The notes: a model not told the origin generated them from the sequence alone. 64,000 bases of DNA from an uncultured Lachnospiraceae bacterium (GCA_947586255.1 CANPXP010000004.1:40034-104033); one strand, 5' to 3'; counted from the first letter of the stretch, positions 7,666-17,607 are shown. A program made the numbers and translations.

Positions 7666-8805
7666 TCACATCTGTAAGTAGTACGTCGCCGGGAACAGCT
7701 TTTCCAGCACCGCAAAAAGGGGCATATACGCCGCCAGTCTGACGAACACGGGCGCGCACACGAGACTCCCCATGGCAAAAAGCGGAATGGCCGCCGCGAT
7801 CGTCTCCCGCCTGCGCAGGAACACATGCAGCACCAAACAGTATACCACCAAGATGCCCTGATATGCAATCAGCCGTCCGGTCTGCGACAGCCACATGCCG
7901 ACGCTCCACAGGGACAGAAGTTCTCCGAAGCCGGCGGATCCGGCCGCCGCGCGAAAAACATCGGCCAGCCACAGGCAGAGTAGCGCCGCCGCGGACAGGA
8001 ATACGGTCGGCAGCCACACATCGACTATATAAGTCAATCCTTTTGGCGCCATGCGCAGGAATCTCTTTTCACGCACATCTCTGTCATATTCCAGCATACC
8101 GCACATGCCGCCGATGAAAATGACGACCGCAAACACGCCTTTTACGGGGAAAACAGCCGTGTCATATGTGTCAGCGGTGTCAGCATCCGATTGACTGTAT
8201 TGGTCATCATAAAGATACCGAAAGTCGAAGGTGCTTCCATCCGCCAGATGTGTCTCATAGGCGTCCCAGGCAAAACCGGCGGCGTCCGGCGTAAGCTTCG
8301 CCATATATTCCGCATAACATTGTTCGGAATACTGCCGAAACAGCACCGCCGCGATCCGCTCCTCGGCCATGCCTGTGATGCTGCTGGCGCTCGTCTCACA
8401 GACGGTGACGCACTTCCGCCAGTCCCGCTCCATAATCCGCTCTTCGATATCCGCCGGAATCACGAAGGCACAGTCGGCCGTACCGCGCAGTACCGCCCGC
8501 TCCGCTTCCGCCGCGTCCGTGCAGAACACATAGGAGAGCGCGCTGTCCGCCTCCTGTTCCCGCAGTCCGGCCGTAATCTGCGTCGCCCAGGAGCCGTCCT
8601 CCACGCAGACCGCCACCGCCGCGCCGCCGCTCTCCCGCCCTGCCATGCCGGCCGCGCAGCCGAGAACCGGCAGCAGCACGAGCAGCGCAATGTAGGCAGG
8701 CTGCCGCCAGAGTCTCTTCACGAGAAGCCCCAACCAGACGCCATACTGTTTTCTCCGCGAAATCTTTCTTGTCCCTTGTTGTCGATCTGCCGTATTGCTT
8801 CCCAA
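7666..8805 (-). CDS. ABC-2 type transporter permease (first membrane subunit)
   Basis: A 379-residue permease with one N-terminal helix (residues 37-55), a 150-residue extracytoplasmic region and about five C-terminal helices, the layout of YhgE/NatB-type ABC-2 permeases. The start appears to be TTG at 8805, with GGAG 8 nt upstream; no ATG occurs before residue 54, inside the first helix. It ends 37 bp before cls and starts 32 bp after its sister permease. With the ATPase at 11943-12653 it probably forms a heteromeric exporter. The substrate is unknown. Confidence 0.8.
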   Translation of the reverse strand: MGSNTADRQQGTRKISRRKQYGVWLGLLVKRLWRQPAYIALLVLLPVLGCAAGMAGRESGGAAVAVCVEDGSWATQITAGLREQEADSALSYVFCTDAAEAERAVLRGTADCAFVIPADIEERIMERDWRKCVTVCETSASSITGMAEERIAAVLFRQYSEQCYAEYMAKLTPDAAGFAWDAYETHLADGSTFDFRYLYDDQYSQSDADTADTYDTAVFPVKGVFAVVIFIGGMCGMLEYDRDVREKRFLRMAPKGLTYIVDVWLPTVFLSAAALLCLWLADVFRAAAGSAGFGELLSLWSVGMWLSQTGRLIAYQGILVVYCLVLHVFLRRRETIAAAIPLFAMGSLVCAPVFVRLAAYMPLFAVLEKLFPATYYLQM

Positions 8806-8837
8806 CCTTTCCTCTCCCGGCTTCCCATCCGCGCCGG

Positions 8838-10109
8838 TCAGTCCGCCTGGCGCAGCTGTGCCTTATCCCTGCAGTACTCCGCCGCGCAGGCCGCCGCGCC
8901 AAACGCTGCGGCATACAGACACAGTCCCGTCCCGCAGCCTTCCAGTCCGGCCCGAGCCCCCGCGAACAGGCCGCCGCACGCGCGGATCAGATACGCCGTC
9001 GGAAGCCATTCCCCCACCGCTCGCACCGCGTCGGGCAGAAGCGCGGACGGCACGAAGCCGCCGGACAGATATACCATAACCGCGGAGAGCAGAAAAACAA
9101 GCAGGATGCCACCCGTCCTGCTCCCCGACACGCTGTAAATCATACAGTGAAACGACGATACGGCCGCAAGCGCCAGCAAAAACAGTCCTGCTCGCAGTCC
9201 CATCGCAGTCCCGCCGCTGCCGCTCATCAGAAATTCCTGCAGCCGCGCGGCATTTTCCGGCGCGCACAGCGCAGCCGCCCGCAGGACAATCCACATCATT
9301 CCCGCCAGGCAGAGCAGATACAGAAACCCGCACAGCCACCTGCACAGATGCTGCCACAACCTGCCGACGCCCGCCCGCGCAAGCTGTCTCTGCAGCGCTG
9401 CCGGCTCCCGCTCCATCACTTGACAGGCTGCCATACCCGAGAGCAGGAAGAAAAGGGCAATCCCCGACGCCACATAGTACTGCGCCACACTCAGACGCCC
9501 TGTGACGGAAAGTTCCTCCTCGTCGTACACGGCCAACCTGTCCAGCGCAAAAGCCAGGTTAAAGCCGTCGATCTCCGCCTCCATGACAGACAATTCATCC
9601 TCCAGCCCGTACCGCGCAGCCGTATCGACCGCGCCATAGATCTGGGCCTGCGCCACGCGCAGAAGAGCCGCGCCGGACGCCGTCAGTTCCCGGAAGAGCA
9701 TCGCTTCCAGACGCGCATTCTTCGGAAACACGACGTCCACAGACGGATTGCGCCCGTCCATGATTCCCTCGACCAGCTCCTCCGGCAGCAGCACCAGCGC
9801 CGCCAGTTTCCCGTCCGCCAGCAGCCGCATTCCCTCGTCCTCTGATACCTTCACGAACCGGCAGAGTCCGGATACGCTCTCCATATTTTCTATATAGTCG
9901 AGCGCCATCTGCGTCATGCGGTTGTCCTCGCGCACCGCGACGCCGATGTCCGCCCTGACCGCCAGCGGCTCTCTCTCCATGCTTTTGGCCGCGCCAAAGG
10001 CAATCCCGCCTATGAGCAGCATAAGCGCGACCGCCGCAAGCAGCATACGCGGAAAGCTCCGCGCCGTCTTTTTGCATTCCGCATACAGATACCGTACCCT
10101 ATATCCCAT
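8838..10109 (-). CDS. ABC-2 type transporter permease (second membrane subunit)
   Basis: A 423-residue permease of the same design as its downstream neighbour: helix at about residues 20-40, a large extracytoplasmic domain (to about residue 205), then five or six hydrophobic helices. The track ORF is longer; I start at ATG 10109 (MGYRVRYLYAE), just after the stop of the 76-residue gene. The two permeases share little obvious sequence but the same topology, so a heterodimer is likely. Codon use and GC content match the neighbours. Confidence 0.8.
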   Translation of the reverse strand: MGYRVRYLYAECKKTARSFPRMLLAAVALMLLIGGIAFGAAKSMEREPLAVRADIGVAVREDNRMTQMALDYIENMESVSGLCRFVKVSEDEGMRLLADGKLAALVLLPEELVEGIMDGRNPSVDVVFPKNARLEAMLFRELTASGAALLRVAQAQIYGAVDTAARYGLEDELSVMEAEIDGFNLAFALDRLAVYDEEELSVTGRLSVAQYYVASGIALFFLLSGMAACQVMEREPAALQRQLARAGVGRLWQHLCRWLCGFLYLLCLAGMMWIVLRAAALCAPENAARLQEFLMSGSGGTAMGLRAGLFLLALAAVSSFHCMIYSVSGSRTGGILLVFLLSAVMVYLSGGFVPSALLPDAVRAVGEWLPTAYLIRACGGLFAGARAGLEGCGTGLCLYAAAFGAAACAAEYCRDKAQLRQAD

Positions 10110-10114
10110 GTGCG

Positions 10115-10345
10115 CTACGCCTTTCGATCCGGCTCGCCCGCGCTGATATCCGTATACATATCCAAAAGGCCCACTGTCTCCGAAGCCGGCCTGCCGTACA
10201 TATGACAGCACTTGTGCGACACCGTCTTGCCCGCCTCCTCCTTCTCATCAAAATTGACGCTCATGCGGTACACGCCCTGAGAAGACTCCGTATCCAGATG
10301 CCGCATGACCTCCTCGATCATGGCGTCCTGTTCTCCGTGTTCCAT
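10115..10345 (-). CDS. Small protein of unknown function in the ABC-2 cluster
   Basis: A 76-residue acidic soluble protein (MEHGEQDAMIEEVMRHL at the start; a HKCCHMYG Cys pair near residue 47). No domain was recognised. It is very likely real: it fits tightly between the 507-residue membrane protein and the second permease, with 5-16 bp on each side. The CC-H pattern could bind a metal, but that is speculative. It may be a regulatory or accessory subunit of the exporter. Confidence 0.6.
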   Translation of the reverse strand: MEHGEQDAMIEEVMRHLDTESSQGVYRMSVNFDEKEEAGKTVSHKCCHMYGRPASETVGLLDMYTDISAGEPDRKA

Positions 10346-10361
10346 TCCGTTCCCTCTTTTC

Positions 10362-11885
10362 CTACCACAATAATGTATCCAGCAGACCGCTGTACTCGTC
10401 GCTGATCTGCTCTATGATGTCCATCCACTCCGCCTCGGACATCTCGAAAAATGCCGTCTCCGGCGTGACGGAAGGCTCGATCGCCCCGCGAAGCGGCTCG
10501 ATGCTGATATCCCCCGTCAGCCTGAACAGATCGTCCCCGTCCATGCTGAGCGCGGCCTTATCCAACGCCAGCTCCACGCTCTCTCCCTGCACATAGTCAT
10601 CGATGCTGCTCTCCATCACGAGTTTTATCTCCGACTGCCGGTCCTTCACGGCGCAGTCAAAAGAGACCTTATCCTGCACCGCATCGCTGTTCGTCGTGAT
10701 CTTCACCTTGTACATCGTCTCGCCGTCCTCGTTCAGCTTCAGATCCATAACGATCCGGCTTTCGTCATCATCCGCCGTCTCTTCGATCTGTCCGACCACT
10801 TCCCGCGTCACATCGTCCGCGCCGCCCGCCTTCAGCTTTCCCTGTATCCTGTCGACGCTTCTCTCCTCGCCCAGGAAAAAGATCTCCGCCTCCACTTCGC
10901 TTTCGCCGTCCAGCATGGATACCGGCTCCTCCAGCATGATGCTCTCGATCCGATTGCCCCTGCCGATCTCAATCAGAAAGCTCACATCGGAGAGAATGAG
11001 CGTCTTGTACTCTTTCCACACGTCCAACTCCGACTCCGTCAGTTCTCCGTAATGCTCGATCGCACCTTTGAGCAGCCGGTCGCTCTCCCTCTGCGGAAAA
11101 GTCACGCGGTACACGCCTTTCCCCGCCTTTTGCATCGTCATGGCCTCGCGGCACGCAGTCAGCTCCGCCTCGATCTCGCGGAACGCGGACGTCCAGTTTT
11201 TCTCATCTCTCAGAGAACCCCGGCTGCCCTTGCCCCCAAAAAGATCTATGGAAAAATCCTCCATATCGCTGGGCGAGTTCCCCGCCAGAACGGAGGCATT
11301 GTACTGGCTCACCACATTCTCATTCCTGATGTACATGTTCTCCAGAAAAAGCTCCGGCAAGGAGAAACAGAACACCTCGTCGTCGGCGTAGAGTTTCAGA
11401 TGCGCGAAGTCGTAATTCATCAAGCTCAGACTCGTCTCGGCGTTCATCTGTTTCTCATGCATATCCTTGCTGAAATCCGTATCCACGCCGAGCGTCGTCT
11501 CGCCGAGATACGGAACGTCCACGGTAAAGTCAAACTCCGTCTCCACGTGGCTGCCGTCCTCCCGCATCATCGCCGCGATCTCTTCCGCACCGATCTTCTC
11601 CGCCAGCGGGTTCCTGCTGTCCCCGATCTCCCGCGCAAGATTCCCGAATCCGGCGGCGATCTTATAAGCCGGCCTGCTCCGGTAATATGCCAGCGCGCCC
11701 ACGAAGATGAGAAGCAGCGCGCCCAGCCCGCACGCGAAGCCGATGGCGATTTTTACTCCGTGTCTCTGACCGCGGGGCACATAGGGCTGCACCGGCGGCA
11801 ATGCATAGCCGCCCTGCGGCTGATAACCCTGCTGCCCGTATGGATTGTCGTTCTGATTCATGCCGTCCATAGTTTTCTCCCTCAT
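10362..11885 (-). CDS. Membrane-anchored extracytoplasmic protein of the ABC-2 cluster (function unknown)
   Basis: A 507-residue protein: a short Gln/Gly/Pro-rich cytoplasmic leader (NPYGQQGYQPQGGY), one transmembrane helix (residues 45-66) and a long outside domain that is rich in beta-strand and acidic residues. The outside domain resembles DUF6583-like lipoprotein folds in length and style, but I cannot place it surely. The start may be ATG 11870, which has AGGGAG 6 nt upstream, rather than 11885. Its place between ATPase and permease genes suggests a substrate-receiving or regulatory partner of the exporter. Confidence 0.7.
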   Translation of the reverse strand: MREKTMDGMNQNDNPYGQQGYQPQGGYALPPVQPYVPRGQRHGVKIAIGFACGLGALLLIFVGALAYYRSRPAYKIAAGFGNLAREIGDSRNPLAEKIGAEEIAAMMREDGSHVETEFDFTVDVPYLGETTLGVDTDFSKDMHEKQMNAETSLSLMNYDFAHLKLYADDEVFCFSLPELFLENMYIRNENVVSQYNASVLAGNSPSDMEDFSIDLFGGKGSRGSLRDEKNWTSAFREIEAELTACREAMTMQKAGKGVYRVTFPQRESDRLLKGAIEHYGELTESELDVWKEYKTLILSDVSFLIEIGRGNRIESIMLEEPVSMLDGESEVEAEIFFLGEERSVDRIQGKLKAGGADDVTREVVGQIEETADDDESRIVMDLKLNEDGETMYKVKITTNSDAVQDKVSFDCAVKDRQSEIKLVMESSIDDYVQGESVELALDKAALSMDGDDLFRLTGDISIEPLRGAIEPSVTPETAFFEMSEAEWMDIIEQISDEYSGLLDTLLW

Positions 11886-11942
11886 TCTTTCCCTTGATCA
11901 TCCGATCAGTATGTGTAGATTAGTATGTGCACTTCCCACCCT

Positions 11943-12653
11943 CTAAAACAGTTTCACCAATTCCCCGCCGCGCAGTCCGCTGTCCACCTGCCGCAGGACG
12001 CCGTCCCTCATCACATAAATCCTGTCGCACAGCGCTAACTCGCTCTCCTCATGGGTCGTGATGACTACCGTTCCCCGCCGTTCCAGATAAGTCCGCAGAT
12101 AGGCGCGTATATCCGCCTTGCAGATCAGATCCAGCGCCGCGCTGGGTTCATCCAGCAGGAGAATCGGCGGATTGCCGGCCATGGCGATGCCGATGCTCAC
12201 GCGCTTCCGCATACCGCCCGACAGCTTATCCGCCCGCTTTTTGACAAACGCGCCGATACCCAGAAGGCTCAGAAAACCCTGTTCCAACTCCGCATCCAGC
12301 GCGCGTCTGTCGGGATACCACAGGCGCAGATTGTCGTACACGGTCAGCTCCGGCATCAGCGGATCCTCCTGCGGAACATAGCCCGTCATCCTGCGGATCA
12401 CCTCGCGGTCACAGCACAGTCTGCCCGGCTTTGATCCCCTATATCCCCACGCCGTCCGGCCGCCGTACACGACCGTGCCGCCTCCCGGTTTCAAGGTGCC
12501 GGCCAGAATGGACAACAGCGTGGATTTGCCGCAGCCGTTGGCGCCCACAATGGCGACGCACTCCCCGCGCGCCGCCGCAAAGGAAGCGCCCTTCAGAATC
12601 CGCCTTCTGCCGTATGAACTTACGATGTCCGTAGCCGCGATCATGTTTTCCAT
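11943..12653 (-). CDS. ABC transporter ATP-binding protein
   Basis: A 236-residue ATPase, the energy-coupling subunit for the two ABC-2 permeases downstream. Walker A is GANGCGKST, the Q-loop VPQEDP, the signature LSGGMRKRVSIGIAM, Walker B ILLLDEPSAALD, and the switch His is in TTHEESE. It is of normal length for a one-domain exporter ATPase. It opens the cluster ATPase, 507-residue protein, 76-residue protein, permease, permease. No dedicated regulator lies nearby. Confidence 0.9.
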   Translation of the reverse strand: MENMIAATDIVSSYGRRRILKGASFAAARGECVAIVGANGCGKSTLLSILAGTLKPGGGTVVYGGRTAWGYRGSKPGRLCCDREVIRRMTGYVPQEDPLMPELTVYDNLRLWYPDRRALDAELEQGFLSLLGIGAFVKKRADKLSGGMRKRVSIGIAMAGNPPILLLDEPSAALDLICKADIRAYLRTYLERRGTVVITTHEESELALCDRIYVMRDGVLRQVDSGLRGGELVKLF

Positions 12654-12679
12654 GTTCCTATCATATCATAAATAACAGC

Positions 12680-12717
12680 AAAAAGAAACGCCAAAGCATA
12701 ATCGCTTCAGCGTTTCC
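12680..12717 (-). terminator. Terminator of the butyrate operon
   Basis: Minus strand GAAACGC...GCGTTTC with an inner GAAGC/GCTTT pairing, followed by CTTTTTG. It lies about 55 bp after the etfA stop and before the ABC ATPase gene. Confidence 0.8.
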
Positions 12718-12770
12718 CTGATGATCTCTCTGCCGCGCATGCGACCGCGCGTTTTCCGTTCTCCGGAAAC

Positions 12771-13817
12771 TTACTTGGCCGCGGCGATCGCGGTCTTGAG
12801 CGCCTCCGTCAGCTTCGGCACGATCTTGTTCAGATCGCCAACCACACCGTAGTCGGCCACATCGAAGATCGGCGCGTCCGCATCCTTGTTGATCGCGATA
12901 ATGATATCGGACTCCTCCATACCTGCGACGTGCTGGATCGCGCCGGAGATACCGATCGCGAAATAGACGTTCGGTCTTACGGTCTTACCCGTCTGACCTA
13001 CCTGCAGATCCTTCGGCTTCCAGCCGGCGTCAACCACCGCACGGGAGCAGCTCACCGTACCACCGAGCACCTCCGCCAGATCCTCCAGAATCTTGAAATT
13101 CTCCGGGCTTCCGACGCCGCGGCCGCCGGATACCAGGATTTTCGCATCCATGATGTCCACCGTCTCCGTGACAGCCTTGACGATCTCCAGGATCTCCACA
13201 TATTTGTGATCCGGTGTAAAACCGGGATTGAACTCTTCCACAACCGCTTTCGCGCCCTTGATGGGTTCAATCTTCTGCATAACGCCCGCGCGGACGGTCG
13301 CCATCTGCGGACGGTTGTAAGGGCACGCGATAGTCGCGATCGTGTTGCCGCCGAAGGCGGGACGCGTCATCAGCAGCTGGTTATGCAGCTGTTCCTGTCC
13401 CGGAACAGGCTGCAGCGGGAAGTCGCCGATCTCCAGAACGGTACAGTCCGCCGTCAGACCTGTGGCAACTCTCGCGGAAACTCTGGGCCCCAGATCACGG
13501 CCGATCGCCGTAGCGCCCACCAGCATGATCTCGGGTTTGTACTTGTTGATGACGGACGCGAGCGCGTGCGCATAAGGCTCCGTTCTGTAATCCTTCAGCT
13601 CGGGGTCGTCCACCACGATCACCTTGTCAGCGCCGTACTCGGCAAGCTGATCCGCCAGCCCTTTGATGCCGCAGCCCACCAGAACCGCGGTCACCTCCGT
13701 ATTTAAGTCCTTCGCGAGGTCTTTGGCCTTGCCAAGCAGCTCGAACGCGATGCTGCTGATCTCATTGTCTACCTGCTGCGCAAAGACATATACTCCCTTG
13801 TATTCTTCTAAATTCAT
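12771..13817 (-). CDS. etfA: Electron transfer flavoprotein alpha subunit
   Basis: A 348-residue EtfA. With EtfB and Bcd it forms the clostridial complex that couples crotonyl-CoA reduction by NADH to ferredoxin reduction (flavin-based electron bifurcation). The N-terminal domain resembles EtfB; the C-terminal FAD-binding domain shows [32 protein letters not shown] and [13 protein letters not shown] start at ATG 13817 ([11 protein letters not shown]), preceded by AGAGG; the track ORF is 7 codons longer without support. It is the last gene of the operon and is followed by a terminator. Confidence 0.95.
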   Translation of the reverse strand: MNLEEYKGVYVFAQQVDNEISSIAFELLGKAKDLAKDLNTEVTAVLVGCGIKGLADQLAEYGADKVIVVDDPELKDYRTEPYAHALASVINKYKPEIMLVGATAIGRDLGPRVSARVATGLTADCTVLEIGDFPLQPVPGQEQLHNQLLMTRPAFGGNTIATIACPYNRPQMATVRAGVMQKIEPIKGAKAVVEEFNPGFTPDHKYVEILEIVKAVTETVDIMDAKILVSGGRGVGSPENFKILEDLAEVLGGTVSCSRAVVDAGWKPKDLQVGQTGKTVRPNVYFAIGISGAIQHVAGMEESDIIIAINKDADAPIFDVADYGVVGDLNKIVPKLTEALKTAIAAAK

Positions 13818-13885
13818 TTTATACCTCTTTCTGCGCATTTGTTTTACGCGTATTCTTTCACATTAAAAGCCAACGGTTGCGATCG

Positions 13886-14668
13886 TCAGATGACATGCTT
13901 CTCCTTCAGCTTATCTACGATGTAGCTCACGGACTCGTCCGGATCGAGAGTGACCTTCTCGCCTGCGCCCTTCCTCACCTTGTCGGAAGCCTTGGCAATC
14001 TTCGTCGGAGAACCGTTCAGACCCAGATTGGAGTCGTCCACGTCCTTCAGATCCTTTCTGCCCCACACGGTGATCTCCTTCTTGTAAGCGTCGAAAATAC
14101 CGCCGGGCGTCATGTAACGGGGCTCGTTCAGCTCGGAAAGAGCCGTGATCAGGCAGGGCATCTTCGCCTTGAGCACATGGTATCTGTCCTCATACTGGCG
14201 CTCTACAATCACGCTGTCGCCCTCTACCTTGATGTTCTGCGCATAAGAGATGACCGGAATGTTCAGATGCTCGGAAATCTGCGGTCCCACCTGAGCCGTA
14301 TCGCCGTCGATTGCCTGACGGCCCGTGATGATCAGATCATACTCCAGATTTCTGAGCGCGCCCGCGATGGTCGTCGAGGTCGCCCAGGTGTCCGCGCCGC
14401 CGAGCACTCTGTCCGTCACGAGAATGCCGTTGTCCGCGCCCATTGCCATAGCCTCGCGCAGCACCTCCTCAGCCTTGGGAAGTCCCATCGTCACAACCGT
14501 AACCTCGGCGCCGTACTGGTCTTTTAATCTGAGCGCCGCTTCCAGACCGGCTTTATCGTCAGGGTTCATGATCGTGAGCATCGCGCCTCTGTCGAGGGTT
14601 CCGTCCGGATTAAACTTGACGCCGCCCTTTGTATCGGGAACCTGTTTGATACAAACAACAATTTTCAT
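13886..14668 (-). CDS. etfB: Electron transfer flavoprotein beta subunit
   Basis: A 260-residue EtfB with the family start MKIVVCIKQVPDTKGG and the nucleotide-binding segments LIITGRQAIDGDTAQVGP and VTMGLPKAEEVLREAMAMG. In bifurcating Etf proteins this subunit carries the second flavin where NADH is oxidised; the length and motifs agree with that group, but the bifurcating property is inferred from operon context. Order bcd-etfB-etfA is the usual one in butyrate producers. Confidence 0.95.
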   Translation of the reverse strand: MKIVVCIKQVPDTKGGVKFNPDGTLDRGAMLTIMNPDDKAGLEAALRLKDQYGAEVTVVTMGLPKAEEVLREAMAMGADNGILVTDRVLGGADTWATSTTIAGALRNLEYDLIITGRQAIDGDTAQVGPQISEHLNIPVISYAQNIKVEGDSVIVERQYEDRYHVLKAKMPCLITALSELNEPRYMTPGGIFDAYKKEITVWGRKDLKDVDDSNLGLNGSPTKIAKASDKVRKGAGEKVTLDPDESVSYIVDKLKEKHVI

Positions 14669-14702
14669 TGTATTTCTCTCCTTATATGTTATATTTTATC
14701 TA

Positions 14703-15854
14703 CTATTTCAACAGTGCGCCTGAGATGACCATACGCTGAACCTCGCTGGTTCCCTCGTAGATCTCCGTGATCTTGGCGTCGCGCATCATGCGCTCTACGT
14801 CGTACTCTCTGATGTAGCCGTAACCGCCGTGGAGCTGAACCGCCTTGGTCGTCACTTCCATAGCGACCTCCGCCGCATACAGCTTCGCCATAGCCGCCTC
14901 TACGGAGTATACCTTCTGGGTAGCCTTCGCCATAGCCGCCTTGTACACAAGCATCTGTGCCGCCTGTACTTTGGTAGCCATATCCGCCAGCTGGAACTGG
15001 GTATTCTGGAAAGCGCCGATGGTTCTGCCGAACTGCTTTCTCTCCTTGACATACTGAATGGTGGTCTCCAGAGCGCCCTCGGCAAGTCCGAGCGCCTGGG
15101 ACGCGATACCGATACGTCCGCCGTCCAGCGTATGCATGGCAATGTTGAAGCCCTTGCCCTGCTGACCGAGCAGATTTTCCTTCGGGATACGGCAGTCCGT
15201 GAAGATCAGCTCATAGGTAGAGGACCCGCGGATACCCATCTTCTTCTCCTTCGTGCCGAAGGTAAAGCCGGGCGTTCCCTTCTCCACGATGAATGAGGAG
15301 ATCTCCTTCTGCATTCTGCCGCGCTTCTCCACCATGCCTGTGATCGCAAAAATGACATATACGTCAGCTTCCTTACCGTTGGTGATGAAGCACTTGGAGC
15401 CATTCAGCACCCACTCGTCTCCGTCCAGTACGGCCTTGGTCTGCTGTCCCTGTGCGTCCGTGCCTGCGCCGGGCTCGGTCAGGCCGAAAGCGCCCAGCTT
15501 CTCGCCCTTGGCAAGGGGAACCAGATATTTCTGCTTCTGCTCCTCTGTGCCGTAGGTCAGAATCGGATCGCAGCACAGAGAGGTGTGGGCGGACACGATA
15601 ACGCCGGTAGTGCCGCACACCTTGGAGAGCTCCTCCACACACATCACATAGGTGAGGGGATCACAGCCCTGCCCGCCGTACTCCTTCGGAACCGGAATGC
15701 CGAGGAAGCCCAGCTTCGCCATCTTCTCAACCGTCTCTCTGGGGAAAGTCTCTGTCTCGTCCACTTCCTGTGCGAGAGGCTTTACTTCTTTTTCAGCGAA
15801 CTCTTTGAAAAGAGCGCGCGCCATTTCATGTTCTTTGCTCAAGGTAAAATCCAT
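14703..15854 (-). CDS. bcd: Butyryl-CoA dehydrogenase (acyl-CoA dehydrogenase)
   Basis: A 383-residue short-chain acyl-CoA dehydrogenase that reduces crotonyl-CoA to butyryl-CoA with electrons from EtfAB. Family motifs are present: GLTEPGAGTDAQGQ, GSKCFITNG, the FAD-contact QLHGGYGYIREY and the catalytic Glu in ITEIYEGTSEVQR. I start at ATG 15854 (MDFTLSKEHEM), for which GGAGG stands upstream; the track begins six codons earlier inside that site. It lies between hbd and etfB in one transcript. Confidence 0.95.
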   Translation of the reverse strand: MDFTLSKEHEMARALFKEFAEKEVKPLAQEVDETETFPRETVEKMAKLGFLGIPVPKEYGGQGCDPLTYVMCVEELSKVCGTTGVIVSAHTSLCCDPILTYGTEEQKQKYLVPLAKGEKLGAFGLTEPGAGTDAQGQQTKAVLDGDEWVLNGSKCFITNGKEADVYVIFAITGMVEKRGRMQKEISSFIVEKGTPGFTFGTKEKKMGIRGSSTYELIFTDCRIPKENLLGQQGKGFNIAMHTLDGGRIGIASQALGLAEGALETTIQYVKERKQFGRTIGAFQNTQFQLADMATKVQAAQMLVYKAAMAKATQKVYSVEAAMAKLYAAEVAMEVTTKAVQLHGGYGYIREYDVERMMRDAKITEIYEGTSEVQRMVISGALLK

Positions 15855-15920
15855 GATTCTTTTTTCCTCCATATATTTTTATATGCTGCGCATTTTCATG
15901 CGCAGCGCTATAAGATCCTG

Positions 15921-16760
15921 TTATTTCGCATAGCTGAAGAAGCCTTCGCCGGTCTTTCTGCCGAGCTTCTTCTCCTCTACCATCTTCTTGAGAAGCGGCT
16001 GCGGCGCGTACTTGGCGTCCTTCGTCTCGTTGTAGAGAACCTCCATGATCGCCAGGCAGATGTCCAGACCGATCAGATCGCCCAGGTGCAGCGGTCCCAT
16101 CGGATGAGAAGCGCCCAGCTGCATCGCGACGTCGATGTCCTCTGCGGAAGCCGTACCCGCATCCAGAACGCCGATCGCCTCGTTGATCATCGGGATCAGA
16201 ATTCTGTTGACCACGAAACCGGGAGCTTCCTTGACCTGAACGGGCGTCTTGCCGATCTCCGTGGCGATGGCCGTGATCTTGTCAACCATATCCTGCGGCG
16301 TGTTCTCGCCTCTGATTACCTCCACCAGCTTCATCCTGTCAGCCGGATTGAAGAAGTGCATACCGATCATCGGTCTGTCCAGACCCTCGCCGATCTTCGT
16401 GATGGAGAGAGAGGAGGTGTTGGACGCAAACATGCAGTCCTTCTTCACGATTCCCATCAACTCCTTGAAGATCTGCTGCTTGATCTCCATCTTCTCAAGG
16501 GCAACCTCGATGATCAGATCGCAGTCCGTGCAGATGCCGTTTAAGCCGGTGGTGATCTTGCCCATAACCTCGTCGGCCTTCTCCTTGGTGATCTTCTCTT
16601 TGCCTACCAGGAAATCCATATTCTTCTGAATCTTGGCCTTGCCGCCCTCAGCGTACTCCTCCTTGATATCGCAGAGGCAGACTTCATAGCCGTCCGTCAT
16701 GGCAAATGCCTGCGCAATACCGGAACCCATCGTTCCCGCACCGATAACTCCTACTTTCAT
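15921..16760 (-). CDS. hbd: 3-hydroxybutyryl-CoA dehydrogenase
   Basis: A 279-residue NAD(P)-dependent dehydrogenase that reduces acetoacetyl-CoA to 3-hydroxybutyryl-CoA. The N-terminal Rossmann fold opens with VGVIGAGTMGSGIAQAF; the signature GMHFFNPADRMKLVEVI and the catalytic His region follow, and the C-terminal domain has PGFVVNRILIPMINEA and GASHPMGPLHLGDLIG. AAGGAGG precedes the ATG. Length is typical for the family. It lies between crt and bcd. Confidence 0.95.
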   Translation of the reverse strand: MKVGVIGAGTMGSGIAQAFAMTDGYEVCLCDIKEEYAEGGKAKIQKNMDFLVGKEKITKEKADEVMGKITTGLNGICTDCDLIIEVALEKMEIKQQIFKELMGIVKKDCMFASNTSSLSITKIGEGLDRPMIGMHFFNPADRMKLVEVIRGENTPQDMVDKITAIATEIGKTPVQVKEAPGFVVNRILIPMINEAIGVLDAGTASAEDIDVAMQLGASHPMGPLHLGDLIGLDICLAIMEVLYNETKDAKYAPQPLLKKMVEEKKLGRKTGEGFFSYAK

Positions 16761-16806
16761 TGTGATTCCTCCTTTAAAAATGTCTTATGCTTGCTTTTTT
16801 TAACGG

Positions 16807-17592
16807 CTACGCGTTCTTGAAAGGCTCCTTGACCTTCTCCTTATTCTTATCCAGGAAGAACGCCATGCCGTACTTCTGATCCTCTGTCTCGAAGCAGTCG
16901 CCGAACAGTTTCTCCTCGATCACGATCGCGTCGTCCATGTCGGCTTCCAGCCCTTCGTTGATGGCCTTCTTGCAGTTGCGCACCGCAATCGGCGCATTCT
17001 TGGCAATGCCCGCCGCCATCTTCTCCGCCGCGGCCATCAGCTCCGCCTGCGGATATACCGCGTTGACAAGACCGATCCGCAAAGCCTCGTCCGCCTTGAT
17101 GTTTCTCGCCGTGTAGATCATCTGCTTCGCCATGCCGGGGCCTACGATTCTGGCAAGTCTCTGGGTGCCGCCGAAGCCGGGCGTGATGCCCAGACCCACC
17201 TCGGGCTGTCCGAACACCGCATTCTCCGAGCAGATTCTGATATCACAGCTCATGGAAATCTCGCAGCCGCCGCCCAACGCAAAGCCGTTGACCGCTGCGA
17301 TCACCGGGATCGGGAATGTCTCCAGCTTGCGGAACACGTCGTTGCCCTTCTTGCCGAAGGCCTCTCCCTCCGCCTTGGTGAGCGTGCTCATCTCGCCGAT
17401 ATCCGCGCCCGCCACGAAGGATTTCTCCCCCGCGCCGGTCAGAATCAGGCATCTGATCTCGTTCAGATCCACGCCGTCCAGAGTCTTGTCCAACTCTTCC
17501 AATACGGTAGAGTTTAATGCATTTAACGCCTTTTCACGGTTGATTGTGATGATACCAACCTGTCCTTTTACCTCATATAATACAAATTCCAT
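16807..17592 (-). CDS. crt: Crotonase (3-hydroxybutyryl-CoA dehydratase)
   Basis: A 261-residue enoyl-CoA hydratase/isomerase family enzyme that removes water from 3-hydroxybutyryl-CoA to give crotonyl-CoA. The oxyanion-hole motifs are FVAGADIGEM and AVNGFALGGGCEISMSCD, and the catalytic Glu region reads GQPEVGLGITPGFGGTQRL. It is the second gene of the operon, 15 bp after thlA. Confidence 0.94.
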   Translation of the reverse strand: MEFVLYEVKGQVGIITINREKALNALNSTVLEELDKTLDGVDLNEIRCLILTGAGEKSFVAGADIGEMSTLTKAEGEAFGKKGNDVFRKLETFPIPVIAAVNGFALGGGCEISMSCDIRICSENAVFGQPEVGLGITPGFGGTQRLARIVGPGMAKQMIYTARNIKADEALRIGLVNAVYPQAELMAAAEKMAAGIAKNAPIAVRNCKKAINEGLEADMDDAIVIEEKLFGDCFETEDQKYGMAFFLDKNKEKVKEPFKNA

Positions 17593-17607
17593 GCCCGTTC
17601 GTCCTCC

